A DNA stretch of 64,000 nt, taken from Roseibaca calidilacus. GTDB taxonomy: Bacteria; Pseudomonadota; Alphaproteobacteria; Rhodobacterales; Rhodobacteraceae. This document shows, in pieces, positions 44,945 through 54,007 of the stretch. The stretch covers positions 1,569,501-1,633,500 of the forward strand of contig NZ_FBYC01000004.1 in assembly GCF_001517585.1 (NCBI RefSeq), in the 5' to 3' direction. How positions within the stretch are numbered: the stretch's first letter is position 1; each line of letters begins with the position of its first letter. Both the position numbers and the translations under genes were made by a program. The notes beneath the pieces were generated by a model, which was not told the DNA's origin, made no database searches, and was given only the letters and a program-made list of their open reading frames with translations.

Positions 44945-46762
44945 ATGTTTCAGGATTTTACGTCTCCCTCGCGCCCTCAAGATGGGCCGCCCCGACTGGC
45001 CGCGCTGCGCGATGCCTTGGCCGCCAAGGCGTTGGGCGGGGTGATCGTGCCGCGCGCCGATCTGCACCAAGGCGAGTATGTTGCCGATTGCGACGCGCGG
45101 TTGGCTTGGTTGACCGGTTTTACCGGCTCTGCGGGGTTCTGCATTGTCCTGCCAGACCGCGCCGGTCTGTTTGTCGATGGGCGTTACCGCGTGCAAGCGC
45201 GCGCGCAATGCGCCGAAGTGTTCCAGATCGTGCCATGGCCCGACACCCGCCCCGCCGACTGGCTGCGCGACGCCTGCCCGAATGGCGCGGTCATCGCCTT
45301 TGACCCGTGGCTGCACACGCCGGACGAGATCGAGACGCTGGAACGCGGGCTGGCAGGCAGCCGGATCACGCTGCAACCTGCCGCCAATATGATCGACCCC
45401 CTTTGGTCTGACCGCCCTGCCCCGCCCATGGGCGCGGTGATCGCCTATCCCGAACGCCTTGCAGGGCGGTCCAGTGCCACAAAACGGCGCGAGGCGGCGC
45501 AAGCGCTGGTCCAGAACGGGCAAAAGGCGACGGTTCTGACCCAGCCTGACAGCATCTGCTGGCTGCTGAACCTGCGCGGGTCAGACTTGCCGCGCGTGCC
45601 GGTGGTGCAGGCCTTGGCGGTATTGCATGATGACGGGCGGGTGGATGTGTTCACGGAGGCCGCCAAATTCGACGGTATCCCGTTGGATGACGGCATCAGC
45701 CTGCGCCCCCGCGCGGCGTTCGAGCCTGCGCTGCGCAGCCTGACCGGCCCGGTGCGCGTGGACCGTGCCACCGCGCCCTTGGCGGTCTGCGATATCCTGA
45801 CAGGGGCCGGTGTGCCGATTGACCCCATGCAAGACCCGTGCCTTGGGCCCAAGGCGCGCAAAACCGCCGCCGAACTGGACGGCGCACGCGCCGCCCACCT
45901 GCGCGACGGGGCGGCGATGGCCGAATTCCTGTGCTGGCTGGACAAGCAATCGCAAAAGCTGCTGGAAAACCCAGACCATGTCGTGACCGAAATTGACATT
46001 GTGCGCCATCTGGAAGCGTGCCGCGTGGCCACCGGGGCCTTGCGCGATATCAGTTTCGACACGATCGCCGGGTCTGGGCCGAACGGGGCCATCGTGCATT
46101 ACCGCGTGACAGAAGACAGCAACCGCCGCCTGATGCCCGGTGACTTGATGTTGGTCGACAGTGGCGGGCAATATCTGGACGGCACCACCGACATTACCCG
46201 CACCATCGCCATCGGCCCCGTGGGCACGCTTGAAGCGCAGTGTTTTACCCGCGTGCTGGACGGAATGATCGCGCTGTCGCGCGCACATTTTCCGCGCGGC
46301 GTGGCCGGCGGGCATCTGGATGCGCTGGCGCGCTATCCGCTGTGGCTGGCCGGGCTGGATTACGACCATGGCACCGGCCATGGCGTAGGCGCTTACCTGT
46401 CGGTGCATGAAGGGCCGCAGCGGCTGTCGCGCATCAGCCAAGTGCCCTTGGCCGAAGGCATGATCCTGTCGAACGAGCCGGGCTATTACCGCGAAGGGGC
46501 GTTCGGCATCCGTCTGGAAAACCTTGTTGCGGTGCGCTGCGCGAAAATGCCCGGTGGGGCAGACCCGCGCGACTGGCTGGGATTCGAGACCTTGACGCTT
46601 GCCCCCATCGACCGCAGGCTTATAGTGTCAGCGGAATTGAGTGCGGGCGCGCGCGACTGGCTGAATGCCTATCACGCGCGCGTTTGCATGTCCGTGTCGC
46701 CGCTCGTCACATCTGAAACCCGCGCATGGCTTGAACGGGCCTGCGCCCCGCTGGTGGGCTGA
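44945..46762 (+). CDS. pepP: Aminopeptidase P family protein (M24B)
   Basis: A 605-residue Xaa-Pro aminopeptidase of the long three-domain type: two creatinase-like N-terminal domains (about 15-310) and a C-terminal pita-bread domain. Metal ligands are visible: LVDSGGQYLDGTTDITRT (two Asp), GTGHGVGAYLSVHEGP (His), SNEPGYYREGAFGIRLENL (two Glu). It removes the first residue when proline is second and acts in the cytoplasm. ATG 44945 begins at MFQDFTSPSRP, the usual N-terminus; a longer frame runs through the ilvC terminator. The first 40 nt of that frame are unlikely to be coding. Confidence 0.94.
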   Translation: MFQDFTSPSRPQDGPPRLAALRDALAAKALGGVIVPRADLHQGEYVADCDARLAWLTGFTGSAGFCIVLPDRAGLFVDGRYRVQARAQCAEVFQIVPWPDTRPADWLRDACPNGAVIAFDPWLHTPDEIETLERGLAGSRITLQPAANMIDPLWSDRPAPPMGAVIAYPERLAGRSSATKRREAAQALVQNGQKATVLTQPDSICWLLNLRGSDLPRVPVVQALAVLHDDGRVDVFTEAAKFDGIPLDDGISLRPRAAFEPALRSLTGPVRVDRATAPLAVCDILTGAGVPIDPMQDPCLGPKARKTAAELDGARAAHLRDGAAMAEFLCWLDKQSQKLLENPDHVVTEIDIVRHLEACRVATGALRDISFDTIAGSGPNGAIVHYRVTEDSNRRLMPGDLMLVDSGGQYLDGTTDITRTIAIGPVGTLEAQCFTRVLDGMIALSRAHFPRGVAGGHLDALARYPLWLAGLDYDHGTGHGVGAYLSVHEGPQRLSRISQVPLAEGMILSNEPGYYREGAFGIRLENLVAVRCAKMPGGADPRDWLGFETLTLAPIDRRLIVSAELSAGARDWLNAYHARVCMSVSPLVTSETRAWLERACAPLVG

Positions 46763-46815
46763 ACGACTGGAACTGACCTTGCGCGACCTGCGCTTCTGAC
46801 CGAAGGGAATATGAC

Positions 46816-47160
46816 ATGCCGATGAGTATCCTGAAGATCTACCCCGCCCAAGGCACCTGGGTTGTGCGCGCTGGTGGCTCTGTCATCGGGGAAAGCACCC
46901 GCGCACTGGAACTGGTTCAGCGTGACTGGCCCTTCGTCATCTACTTTCCGCGCGAAGATATCGCTGGGGCAGTTCTGGACCCCTCGCCGCGCAAACTGGA
47001 ATGTGACGACCGCGGGACGGGCGAGTTTTTCCATGTCTCCAGCCCCGAAGGCCTGATCGAGAATGCCGCCTATAGCATTACCGCGCCACATGACGGGGCA
47101 GAACAGTTAAAAGACTATCTGGCCTTTGACGCCGGCAAGGTAACGGTAGAGCGGGTCTGA
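46816..47160 (+). CDS. DUF427 family protein
   Basis: A 114-residue cytoplasmic protein with the DUF427 pattern: WVVRAGGSVIGESTRALELVQRDWPFVIYFPREDI, CDDRGTGEFFHVSSPEGLIENAAYSITAPHDGAEQLKDYLAFDAGKVTV. The fold is a small beta barrel with no established function. GAAGGG lies eight bases before the ATG. The next gene (cupin) starts three bases after its stop. Confidence 0.85.
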   Translation: MPMSILKIYPAQGTWVVRAGGSVIGESTRALELVQRDWPFVIYFPREDIAGAVLDPSPRKLECDDRGTGEFFHVSSPEGLIENAAYSITAPHDGAEQLKDYLAFDAGKVTVERV

Positions 47161-47163
47161 GCG

Positions 47164-47499
47164 GTGACCTTTCCTCAATTCATCGACGCGCTGCCGGGGC
47201 TGGATATTCCCTTCCCGGCAGATGTGGTGCAGGCCCGCGCTGTCGGCTCTCCCGAAGGGCTGGTGGTGTTTTTCACCTTTCTGCAAGACATGGACCTGCC
47301 CGCGCATGCCCATGGCGCGCAATGGGGCACGGTCATTGCGGGCGAGATAGAACTGACCATCGGGGACAAAACAGCCATCCGCCGCCCCGGCGACAGCTAT
47401 GAAATACCCGCAGGTGTGATGCATAGCGCCCGCATAAAGGCCGGGACACGCGTGATCGACGTGTTCGAGGAAGCAAATCGCTATGCGATTTTGCGCTAG
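47164..47499 (+). CDS. Cupin-domain protein
   Basis: A 111-residue single-cupin protein starting with GTG three bases behind the DUF427 stop. The two cupin motifs are seen as PAHAHGAQWGTVIAGEIELTIG and PGDSYEIPAGVMHSARIKAG, with His ligands for a metal. The pair with DUF427 suggests one transcript. The ligand is not predictable. It shares its last bases with the converging gene: both stops lie in one CTAG. Confidence 0.85.
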   Translation: MTFPQFIDALPGLDIPFPADVVQARAVGSPEGLVVFFTFLQDMDLPAHAHGAQWGTVIAGEIELTIGDKTAIRRPGDSYEIPAGVMHSARIKAGTRVIDVFEEANRYAILR

Positions 47500-47780
47500 G
47501 CGCGGTCTGCCCCAATCGGCCAGCGCCACGCCATCGCCCCAAGGTAATTGCCGGTTTTGACGGAATTGACCGTGGTGCGTTCGGGGCCGTAGGCATCGGC
47601 GCGGCGCGGCTTGCGATAGGTTTTGCCATTGCGGGCCAGCCGAACCAAGCCAGAAACAGTTAGGACAAGGAACTCTCCCTCGCCTTTCAAGGGGATTGTT
47701 TCAAGACTGCTCCAGCCGGATTGAAGCGCCTCTTCCAACATCTCGAATGAGTCGCGACGTTTGGGTGTCGAATGTTTCAA
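47496..47780 (-). CDS. Conserved hypothetical protein, 94 residues
   Basis: I do not recognise this family. It is a basic protein (MKHSTPKRRDSFEMLEEALQSGWSSLETIPLKGEG to GAMAWRWPIG) with no signal peptide or membrane helix. AAGGAG lies five bases before a TTG start codon at 47780, which argues for this start over the internal Met 13 codons later. It converges on the cupin gene and its stop codon is nested in that gene's stop (CTAG). Confidence 0.65.
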   Translation of the reverse strand: MKHSTPKRRDSFEMLEEALQSGWSSLETIPLKGEGEFLVLTVSGLVRLARNGKTYRKPRRADAYGPERTTVNSVKTGNYLGAMAWRWPIGADRA

Positions 47781-47871
47781 ACCTGCTCCTTGGACGGTGC
47801 CTTTGCCCCTATACCCACAAAGATATGGTTAACATGTCCGTATCACAAGAGCCTGGCACAGGCCAAAAGGA

Positions 47872-48396
47872 TTAGCGCTGCACCATCTCGAACCGCACAC
47901 GCGCGACCGGCAGGCCAAAGCGGGTCACAACGGCGTCGTTGATGACCCGGCCCTCGGGGCCAAAATAGATCACATCTTCAAAGCCCAACCGGGTGATTTC
48001 GCCATCCGCGTTGAAATCCGCAGTGTAGGACAGGCGGATCTCGGTGCCGGTTTCGACCACCTCGGCCACGCCCACAGTGTCTTCGCGCCGCCCGGTCCAA
48101 CGCCCCGGCCCGGCTCGGTCGAACACCCATGTCAGACGGTTTTCCTCGCCATCGTCATAGATGAAATCCTCTACCACGGTCAGCCTGTCGCCCCGCAACC
48201 GCCCGTTCAGCCGCGCGCGAAAACGGCGCTCGGACCCGGTCAGGTCCACCCGGAACACACCCGCCCCCACCGCGCGGCCCGCGAATGCCTGTTCCAGCGT
48301 GATCGGTTGCAATGGCCCGTCGGGGCTGGCGGGCAAGCGGGAACACGCGCCAAGGGCAAGAGGACCTATCAGCAGTGCGCGGCGGGTCATTAGCAT
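47872..48396 (-). CDS. DUF3833 family lipoprotein
   Basis: A 174-residue lipoprotein. The N-terminus MLMTRRALLIGPLALGACS has two arginines and a lipobox (LGAC) with the acylated Cys at residue 18, so it is exported and lipid-anchored. The body matches DUF3833: FAGRAVGAGVFRVDLTGSERRFRARLNGRLRGDRLTVVEDFIYDDGEENRLTWVFDRAGPGRWTG. Function unknown. AAAGG lies seven bases before the ATG. Confidence 0.85.
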   Translation of the reverse strand: MLMTRRALLIGPLALGACSRLPASPDGPLQPITLEQAFAGRAVGAGVFRVDLTGSERRFRARLNGRLRGDRLTVVEDFIYDDGEENRLTWVFDRAGPGRWTGRREDTVGVAEVVETGTEIRLSYTADFNADGEITRLGFEDVIYFGPEGRVINDAVVTRFGLPVARVRFEMVQR

Positions 48397-48454
48397 GGTG
48401 CGGCCTTTCTTCGGGTTTACCCAAAGCTAAGGCCCCCGCCCGGTTTGGCCAGTG

Positions 48455-49564
48455 TCAGCGCCGCGCCAAGCCGTCCTGCAACACCGCGCGCAACAGATCG
48501 CCCGGCACATCGTCGCAGACAAAGGCGCGACCGATATCGCGCGCAAGAATGAAGCGTAAACGCCCGTCCTGCACCTTTTTGTCCTGCCCCATCAGGGCGA
48601 TCAGCGCGTCGGCATCGGGCAAATCGCCCGGAATATCGGCCAGATCGGTCGCCATACCCATGGCGCGCAGATGCGCGCGCAGGCGGCTGGGGGTTTCTTG
48701 CGGGCAAAGACCCATGCGGGCCGACAACTCGAAGGCCAAGGCGCAGCCAATCGCCACGCCCTCGCCATGCAGCAAGCGGTCGCAATAGCCGGTCGCGGCC
48801 TCTAATGCGTGGCAGAAGGTGTGGCCAAGGTTCAGCAGCGCGCGGTCGCCCTGTTCGGTTTCATCGCGCACAACGATTTCAGCCTTCATCTGCACCGAGC
48901 GGTGCACGGCATATTGCCGCAGCGCGTGATCGCCTGCGGCCAGGGCAGGGCCATTCGCTTCCAGCCAGTCGAAAAACGCGGCATCCCCCAGCAGGCCGTA
49001 TTTCACCACCTCTCCGTAACCCGCCAGAAAATCGCGCGCAGGCAGCGTATCCAGCAGGTCGATATCGGCCAGCACAAGGCTAGGCTGGTGAAACGCGCCC
49101 ACAAGGTTCTTGCCGTGCCGCGTATTGATGCCCGTCTTGCCGCCCACGGAACTGTCCACCTGCGCCAGAAGCGAGGTGGGCACTTGCACAAAGCGCACAC
49201 CGCGGCGCAGCACAGCCGCGGCAAAGCCCGCCAGATCGCCAATCACGCCGCCGCCAAGCGCCATGATCAAATCACGGCGTTCGACCTTTTCATCCAGCAG
49301 CCATTCAACGGATTGCGACAGCCCCGCCCAGTTCTTCGTCCCCTCGCCCGGATCCAACGCCAGTGCCGGGCTGGCTATATCGCCCAAGGCGCGCTGAACC
49401 CGGTCCAGATGCAGCGCTGCCACGCGCGTTTCCGTCAGGATGGCCACGCGGTCACGCTTTAGAAGCGGACCAAGGTAATGCGGCGCATTGGCTATCAGGC
49501 CGCGCCCAATGACCACGTCATACGCGCGATCCCCCAAAGGAACATGGACGGTTTGAACAGTCAT
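48455..49564 (-). CDS. aroB: 3-dehydroquinate synthase
   Basis: A 369-residue NAD- and zinc-dependent enzyme of the shikimate pathway, converting DAHP to 3-dehydroquinate. Features: LIMALGGGVIGDLAGFAAAVLRRGVRFVQVPTSLLAQVDSSVGGKTGIN, GKNLVGAFHQPSLVLAD, AGYGEVVKYGLLGD and the zinc histidines LNLGHTFCHALEAATGYCDRLLHGEGVAIG. Length is normal. It starts six bases behind the aroK stop, so aroK-aroB is one operon as in many Proteobacteria. Confidence 0.97.
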   Translation of the reverse strand: MTVQTVHVPLGDRAYDVVIGRGLIANAPHYLGPLLKRDRVAILTETRVAALHLDRVQRALGDIASPALALDPGEGTKNWAGLSQSVEWLLDEKVERRDLIMALGGGVIGDLAGFAAAVLRRGVRFVQVPTSLLAQVDSSVGGKTGINTRHGKNLVGAFHQPSLVLADIDLLDTLPARDFLAGYGEVVKYGLLGDAAFFDWLEANGPALAAGDHALRQYAVHRSVQMKAEIVVRDETEQGDRALLNLGHTFCHALEAATGYCDRLLHGEGVAIGCALAFELSARMGLCPQETPSRLRAHLRAMGMATDLADIPGDLPDADALIALMGQDKKVQDGRLRFILARDIGRAFVCDDVPGDLLRAVLQDGLARR

Positions 49565-49569
49565 GGCCT

Positions 49570-50148
49570 TTATCCTTCCAGAACATCGGGGCGGGTGGCC
49601 AAGGCCTGCAACACCGCCTGCGCCATATCGGCGATGGAATAGGTCGGGTCGGCATCTGCAATCAGATCCGCCTGCGCGTAGCAGGGCGTGCGCTCTTGCA
49701 GCAGGCGCGCCAAAGTGCCGCGCGGGTCATCGGTCTGCAACAGCGGGCGCGTGGGTTTGGACCGCACGCGCGACCACAACAGGTCCAGATCAGCGCGCAG
49801 CCAGACCGACACGCCCTCGTCATGGATGCGCGCGCGCGTATCTGCGCGCAGAAATGCACCGCCGCCCACCGACAAAATACCGGGATCGGCCTGCAACAGG
49901 CGCGCGATCACCTCTGCCTCGCGGTTGCGGAAAAACGCTTCGCCGTCGCGGGCGAAAATCTCTGGGATGCTCATCTGCGCAGCGGCGACAATTTCCTCGT
50001 CCGAATCGCGGAACGGCACGCCCAGCATCTGTGCGACATGCTTGCCGATGGCGGTTTTGCCCGCGCCCATCATGCCGACCAGAACAACGGTCTTGTGCAG
50101 TTTCATGCCGAATGCGCCCTTGTGATCTGCAACAGCCCAAGTTTTCAT
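49570..50148 (-). CDS. aroK: Shikimate kinase
   Basis: A 192-residue P-loop kinase that phosphorylates shikimate. The Walker A loop is GMMGAGKTAIG; DSDEEI holds the shikimate-binding Asp, SVGGGAF the GGG loop and RPLLQTDDP the lid Arg. The start is uncertain: ATG 50148 gives 14 extra residues (MKTWAVADHKGAFG) without a clear ribosome-binding site; ATG 50106 starts directly at KLHKTVVLVG, with AAGGG ten bases upstream. It precedes aroB by five bases. Confidence 0.94.
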   Translation of the reverse strand: MKTWAVADHKGAFGMKLHKTVVLVGMMGAGKTAIGKHVAQMLGVPFRDSDEEIVAAAQMSIPEIFARDGEAFFRNREAEVIARLLQADPGILSVGGGAFLRADTRARIHDEGVSVWLRADLDLLWSRVRSKPTRPLLQTDDPRGTLARLLQERTPCYAQADLIADADPTYSIADMAQAVLQALATRPDVLEG

Positions 50149-50253
50149 GGCCTGCGCTTACATTGTCGTGATATTGCCACCAAGACGAAAGGAAAACCCC
50201 CCATGGTGCTTGCCACCGTAATGAGGGGGCAACCGGAAGGCACGAACAGGCTT

Positions 50254-50388
50254 ATGAAATATCTGCTGCGACTGATCTTTATTCTTGTGCTGCTGGCCGT
50301 GATTGCGGTGGTCGCCTTTGCCTATGTCGGGGACATGTCGCCACAGCGCGCGCCTGTGTCCACACCGTTGCAGCTCGAACCGCAATGA
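50254..50388 (+). CDS. Small membrane protein, 44 residues
   Basis: A 44-residue protein with one membrane helix (YLLRLIFILVLLAVIAVVAFAYVGDM) and a short proline-rich tail. Its stop overlaps the next gene's ATG (ATGA), so coupling is likely. A longer version from ATG 50203 (61 residues), with AAAGGA nine bases upstream, is also possible; the shorter one begins at the hydrophobic part that I recall as conserved. Function unknown. Confidence 0.7.
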   Translation: MKYLLRLIFILVLLAVIAVVAFAYVGDMSPQRAPVSTPLQLEPQ

Positions 50389-51962
50389 GTGTGCGCATCG
50401 GGGCACTGGTGCTGGCCATGGTGCTGCCGGGAGCAGCACAGGCCCAGCCGGGTGCCCCGCTTTCGGCCATCGACTGGCTGGAACAGGCGCTGACACAACC
50501 TATCGGCCCAACGGCCCCGCCACGCGCGCCCGGTCCGCAATCGGTGCCGCCGCTTGGCGGGCTGGACGGCTTTAGCCCTGTCCCACCTGCCGAAGACGGC
50601 CCGATCACGGCGCGCCCGCTGACACAGGCGACACTGGACAGCACCGGCCTGTTCGCTGCGGCCCGGATCGGGCTGCCGCAAGATATCTGGGGCCAAAGCC
50701 CGCTGCGCACGCTGACAGATGCGATCGCGGCCCAAACCCCGGATATGGTGCCCGCCGCGCAAAGGCTGCTGTTGCGCCTGCTGGTCGCGGAATTCGCCCC
50801 GCCGCGGCTGACAACCAAGGACATGGCCGGCCAGCTTTTGGCCGCGCGGCTGGACAAGCTGATCGAGATCGGCGCGCTGGAACAGGCCACCCAGTTGCTA
50901 GAGGCCGCACCGAACAAAACCGCTGCCCTGAACGCGCGCGCCTTCGATATCGCGCTGTTGCTGGGCGAAGAAGATCGCGCCTGCGCGCGGCTGCAAGGCC
51001 AGCTTTTTGCCGAAGGCGGTGAGGCCGCGCGCATTTTCTGCCTTGCGCGGCAGGGCGAATGGCAATCGGCCTATGCCGCCCTTGGTGCCGCGCGCGCGCT
51101 TGGCGGGATCGCGCCCCCGGATGCAGATTTGCTGGCGCGCTTTCTGGAAGAAGAAGACGCAACCCCAAGCCTTGACCCGCCAGCCGATCTGACCCCAATG
51201 AGCTGGCGCATTCTGGAAGCGCTGGGGGAACCGGTCGGCACGGGCAGCCTACCCGTGGCCTTTGCCCATGCCGATCTGCGCGGCACCAGCGGCTGGCGCG
51301 CACAGATTGATGCCGCCGAACGCCTGACCCGCACCGGCGTCATGCAACCGGGCCGCTTGGCGGGCATCTACACGCAGCGCCGCGCCGCCGCCTCTGGCGG
51401 GGTGTGGGACAGGGTCCGCGCTGTGCAGGCGCTGGATGACGCGCTGGGCACCGCCGAGAGCGGCGCCATCGGCACGGCGCTGCTGCGGGCATGGCCGCTG
51501 TTCGAACAGGTCGACCTAGACCGCGCCTTCGCCCGGATCTTTGCCGAACCCCTTGCCCCGCATGACTTGACTGGCTCCGCTGCCACGCTGCAATGGAAGA
51601 TCCTGCTTTTGGCCGAAACGCGACTGGACCGCGCGGCACAGATCGCCCCCGATACCAGCACGGGCCAATTGGCCATGGCACTGGCAATGGGCGAAAACTT
51701 GCCCGAAACGGACCTGCCCGGTCTTGGTCAGGCCATCACGGCGGGGTTTACCGCGGCCCCGCTTCCGCCACCGCAAAGCCTGTGGCTGGAGGGCAATCAG
51801 CGCGGGCGCTTGCTGCTGGACGCGCTGGGGCAGATCGCCACGGCCACGCAGGGCGACATGCGTGCGGCAGAGCGCGGGCTTAGCGCGCTTGTGGCCTTGG
51901 GCTTGACGCGCGACGCGCGCCAGATCGCGCTGGAATTGCTGTTGCTGGACCGGCGCGGGTAG
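50385..51962 (+). CDS. Conserved exported protein of unknown function
   Basis: A 525-residue protein with a signal peptide (MSVRIGALVLAMVLPGAAQAQ). The mature part is alanine- and leucine-rich helical sequence, with a proline-rich segment at about residues 40-65 and helical hairpins after that (LLAARLDKLIEIGALEQATQLLEAAPNKTAALNARAFDIALLLGEED), which suggests TPR/HEAT-like repeats. No catalytic motif. It is translationally coupled to the small membrane protein and precedes xerD by four bases, an order I recall for related genomes. Likely a periplasmic scaffold; this is inference. Confidence 0.8.
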   Translation: MSVRIGALVLAMVLPGAAQAQPGAPLSAIDWLEQALTQPIGPTAPPRAPGPQSVPPLGGLDGFSPVPPAEDGPITARPLTQATLDSTGLFAAARIGLPQDIWGQSPLRTLTDAIAAQTPDMVPAAQRLLLRLLVAEFAPPRLTTKDMAGQLLAARLDKLIEIGALEQATQLLEAAPNKTAALNARAFDIALLLGEEDRACARLQGQLFAEGGEAARIFCLARQGEWQSAYAALGAARALGGIAPPDADLLARFLEEEDATPSLDPPADLTPMSWRILEALGEPVGTGSLPVAFAHADLRGTSGWRAQIDAAERLTRTGVMQPGRLAGIYTQRRAAASGGVWDRVRAVQALDDALGTAESGAIGTALLRAWPLFEQVDLDRAFARIFAEPLAPHDLTGSAATLQWKILLLAETRLDRAAQIAPDTSTGQLAMALAMGENLPETDLPGLGQAITAGFTAAPLPPPQSLWLEGNQRGRLLLDALGQIATATQGDMRAAERGLSALVALGLTRDARQIALELLLLDRRG

Positions 51963-51966
51963 CGCC

Positions 51967-52896
51967 ATGCCGGATTCCGCCCGCTGGATATCGACCTTTT
52001 TGCAAGCCGCCGCTGCCGAAGCCGGGGCCGCACGCAACACGCAGCTGGCCTATGGGCGCGACCTGCGTGATTTTGCCGGGTGGTGCGCCCGCAACGGGCT
52101 GGATTTCGGCACGCTGACGCAAGCGCAGATTGAAGCCTACCTGATCGCGCTTGACGCCCAAGGATTGGCGCAGGCCACGCGCGCACGGCGTCTGGCATCT
52201 ATTCGGCAGATGTTCCGCTTCGCCTATGCCGAAGGCTGGCGCGACAGCGACCCGGCGGCGCGCATTGCCGGGCCGGGCAAACCCACAAAACTGCCGCAAA
52301 CACTGTCACCATCAGAGGTTGAGGCGCTGTTGCACGCCGCGCGGCGCACCGGGCGCACAGAGGCCGACCGGTTGCGCAACACCTGCCTTATGGAACTGCT
52401 TTACGCCACGGGCCTGCGCGTAAGTGAACTGGTCAGCCTGCCCGTGAACGCCGTGCGGGGCGATCCGCGCATGATCCTTGTCACCGGCAAGGGCGGCAAG
52501 GACCGCATGGTCCCCTTGTCACAGCCTGCGCGCGCGGCGTTGACCGCATGGCTTGCCGAATGGGACCAGCAGGCCAGCGCCCTGCGCGCCGCCCGCAAGG
52601 CAGAGCCGAAAGCGCTGTTTCCCTCGCGCGGGAAGGCCGGGCATCTTAGCCGTGTGGGGTTCTTTCTGGCGTTGAAAGAGATGGCGGTCACGGCAGGGCT
52701 GGACCCCGCGCGCGTCAGCCCGCATGTGCTGCGCCACGCTTTCGCCACCCATCTGCTGGAAGGCGGCGCGGATCTGCGCGCGATCCAGACGTTGCTGGGC
52801 CATGCCGACATTGGCACGACAGAGATTTACACCCATGTTCTGGAAGAACGCCTTAAGGCACTGGTGATGGACCACCACCCGCTTTCCGAGACATGA
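51967..52896 (+). CDS. xerD: Tyrosine recombinase XerD
   Basis: A 309-residue recombinase that resolves chromosome dimers at dif together with XerC and FtsK. The SAM-like N-terminal domain (about 1-100) is followed by the catalytic domain with R151 (YATGLRVSEL), K175 (GKGGKDR), H253-x-x-R256 (HVLRHAFATH), H279 (LGHADI) and Y288 (TTEIYTHV), a full set. No phage or integron genes are near, so it is the housekeeping enzyme. Its end overlaps the converging lpxB end by 44 bases. dif is not visible in the window. Confidence 0.94.
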   Translation: MPDSARWISTFLQAAAAEAGAARNTQLAYGRDLRDFAGWCARNGLDFGTLTQAQIEAYLIALDAQGLAQATRARRLASIRQMFRFAYAEGWRDSDPAARIAGPGKPTKLPQTLSPSEVEALLHAARRTGRTEADRLRNTCLMELLYATGLRVSELVSLPVNAVRGDPRMILVTGKGGKDRMVPLSQPARAALTAWLAEWDQQASALRAARKAEPKALFPSRGKAGHLSRVGFFLALKEMAVTAGLDPARVSPHVLRHAFATHLLEGGADLRAIQTLLGHADIGTTEIYTHVLEERLKALVMDHHPLSET

Positions 52897-54007
52897 AGGC
52901 AAGGCAAGACGCCGCGGCGCGATACCCCGGCGCGTCCCCCCCCTGCCCCAGCCGGTCCATTGTCAGGCGCATGGCCGCGCGTTGGTCCGCTTGGCGCGCG
53001 GGGTCGGCCAACAGGTTGCGCAAGCCCTGCGCAAGATTGTCGGCGGTGCAGGCGCGGCCCAGATATTCGGGCACGGCGCGGGTTTCTGAGACAAGGTTGA
53101 CCAGTGTCACCGTGTCCAGCTTGATCAGACGTTCGGCAATGCGCTGGGTCAGCCAAGCCATGTCATAGCCGATCACCATAGGCGTATCATTCGCCGCCAG
53201 TTCCAGACTGACCGTGCCCGACGCCGCCAGCGCCACATCCGCCGCGCGGAACGCCGCGCGTTTCTGGGCGGACTCTGTCAGCACCTGTGCCGGGACGGGC
53301 CAGCGGGCCACCTGCGCGCGCATATGCTCGGCCTGCGCGGCAACCGTAGGCACCAGAACCTGCGCACCCGGTGGCAGGGCTTGGCCCAAGGCCTGCCCGA
53401 AACGCGGGGCCAAACGCGCGATTTCTCCGCCCCGCGACCCGGGCAGCGCCAGAACCACGGTTTGCGCCTGTCGGATCGCCTGCGCCTCTGCCTGTGTCGC
53501 GCGGGGTGCCGCCACAACAGGGTGGCCCACGAAATCGCAGGACATGCCCGCGGCCTGCATATAGGGCGGCTCGAACGGCAACAGCGCCAGCACATGATCG
53601 ACCAAGGGCGCCATGCGCGCGGCCCGTTTGGGCCGCCACGCCCAGACAGAGGGCGCAACATAATGCACCACCGGCAGATCAGGCCGCGCGGCGCGGGCGC
53701 GTTTGAGCACACGCAGGCAAAAATCGGGGCTGTCGATGGTCACGACCAGATCAGGGCGCTGCTCGGCAATGGCTTGGGCGGTCTGCGTGATGCGGCGGCG
53801 CAACAGAGAAATGCGTGGCAGCACCTCGGCCAGCCCCATCACCGACAGGTCAGACATGGGGAACAGCGATGTCAGGCCCGCTTCCGCCATCCCCTCGCCG
53901 CCGACACCGGCGAATCTGCATCCGGGGACCAATTCAGCAAAGCCCGCCATCAGCGCCGCGCCAAGCGCATCGCCCGATGGCTCACCCGCGATCAGAAAGA
54001 TATTCAT
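52853..54007 (-). CDS. lpxB: Lipid A disaccharide synthase
   Basis: A 384-residue GT19 glycosyltransferase that joins UDP-diacylglucosamine and lipid X at the inner membrane. It opens with IFLIAGEPSGDALGAALMAGF; VTIDSPDFCLRVLKRAR, HYVAPSVWAWRPKRAARMA and LPGSRGGEIARLAPRF are family signatures, as is GTVSLELAANDTPMVIGYDMAWLTQRIAERLIKLDTVTLVNLV. It is the last gene of the envelope operon, starting four bases inside lpxI (ATGA overlap), and its C-terminus overlaps xerD tail to tail. Confidence 0.95.
   Translation of the reverse strand: MNIFLIAGEPSGDALGAALMAGFAELVPGCRFAGVGGEGMAEAGLTSLFPMSDLSVMGLAEVLPRISLLRRRITQTAQAIAEQRPDLVVTIDSPDFCLRVLKRARAARPDLPVVHYVAPSVWAWRPKRAARMAPLVDHVLALLPFEPPYMQAAGMSCDFVGHPVVAAPRATQAEAQAIRQAQTVVLALPGSRGGEIARLAPRFGQALGQALPPGAQVLVPTVAAQAEHMRAQVARWPVPAQVLTESAQKRAAFRAADVALAASGTVSLELAANDTPMVIGYDMAWLTQRIAERLIKLDTVTLVNLVSETRAVPEYLGRACTADNLAQGLRNLLADPARQADQRAAMRLTMDRLGQGGDAPGYRAAASCLAFMSRKAGGGPSPVP

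Noticed and set aside
51967-52896. Tyrosine recombinase as sign of a phage or integron
   Set aside because: Full match to housekeeping XerD, with no att-like repeats, tRNA target or phage genes near.
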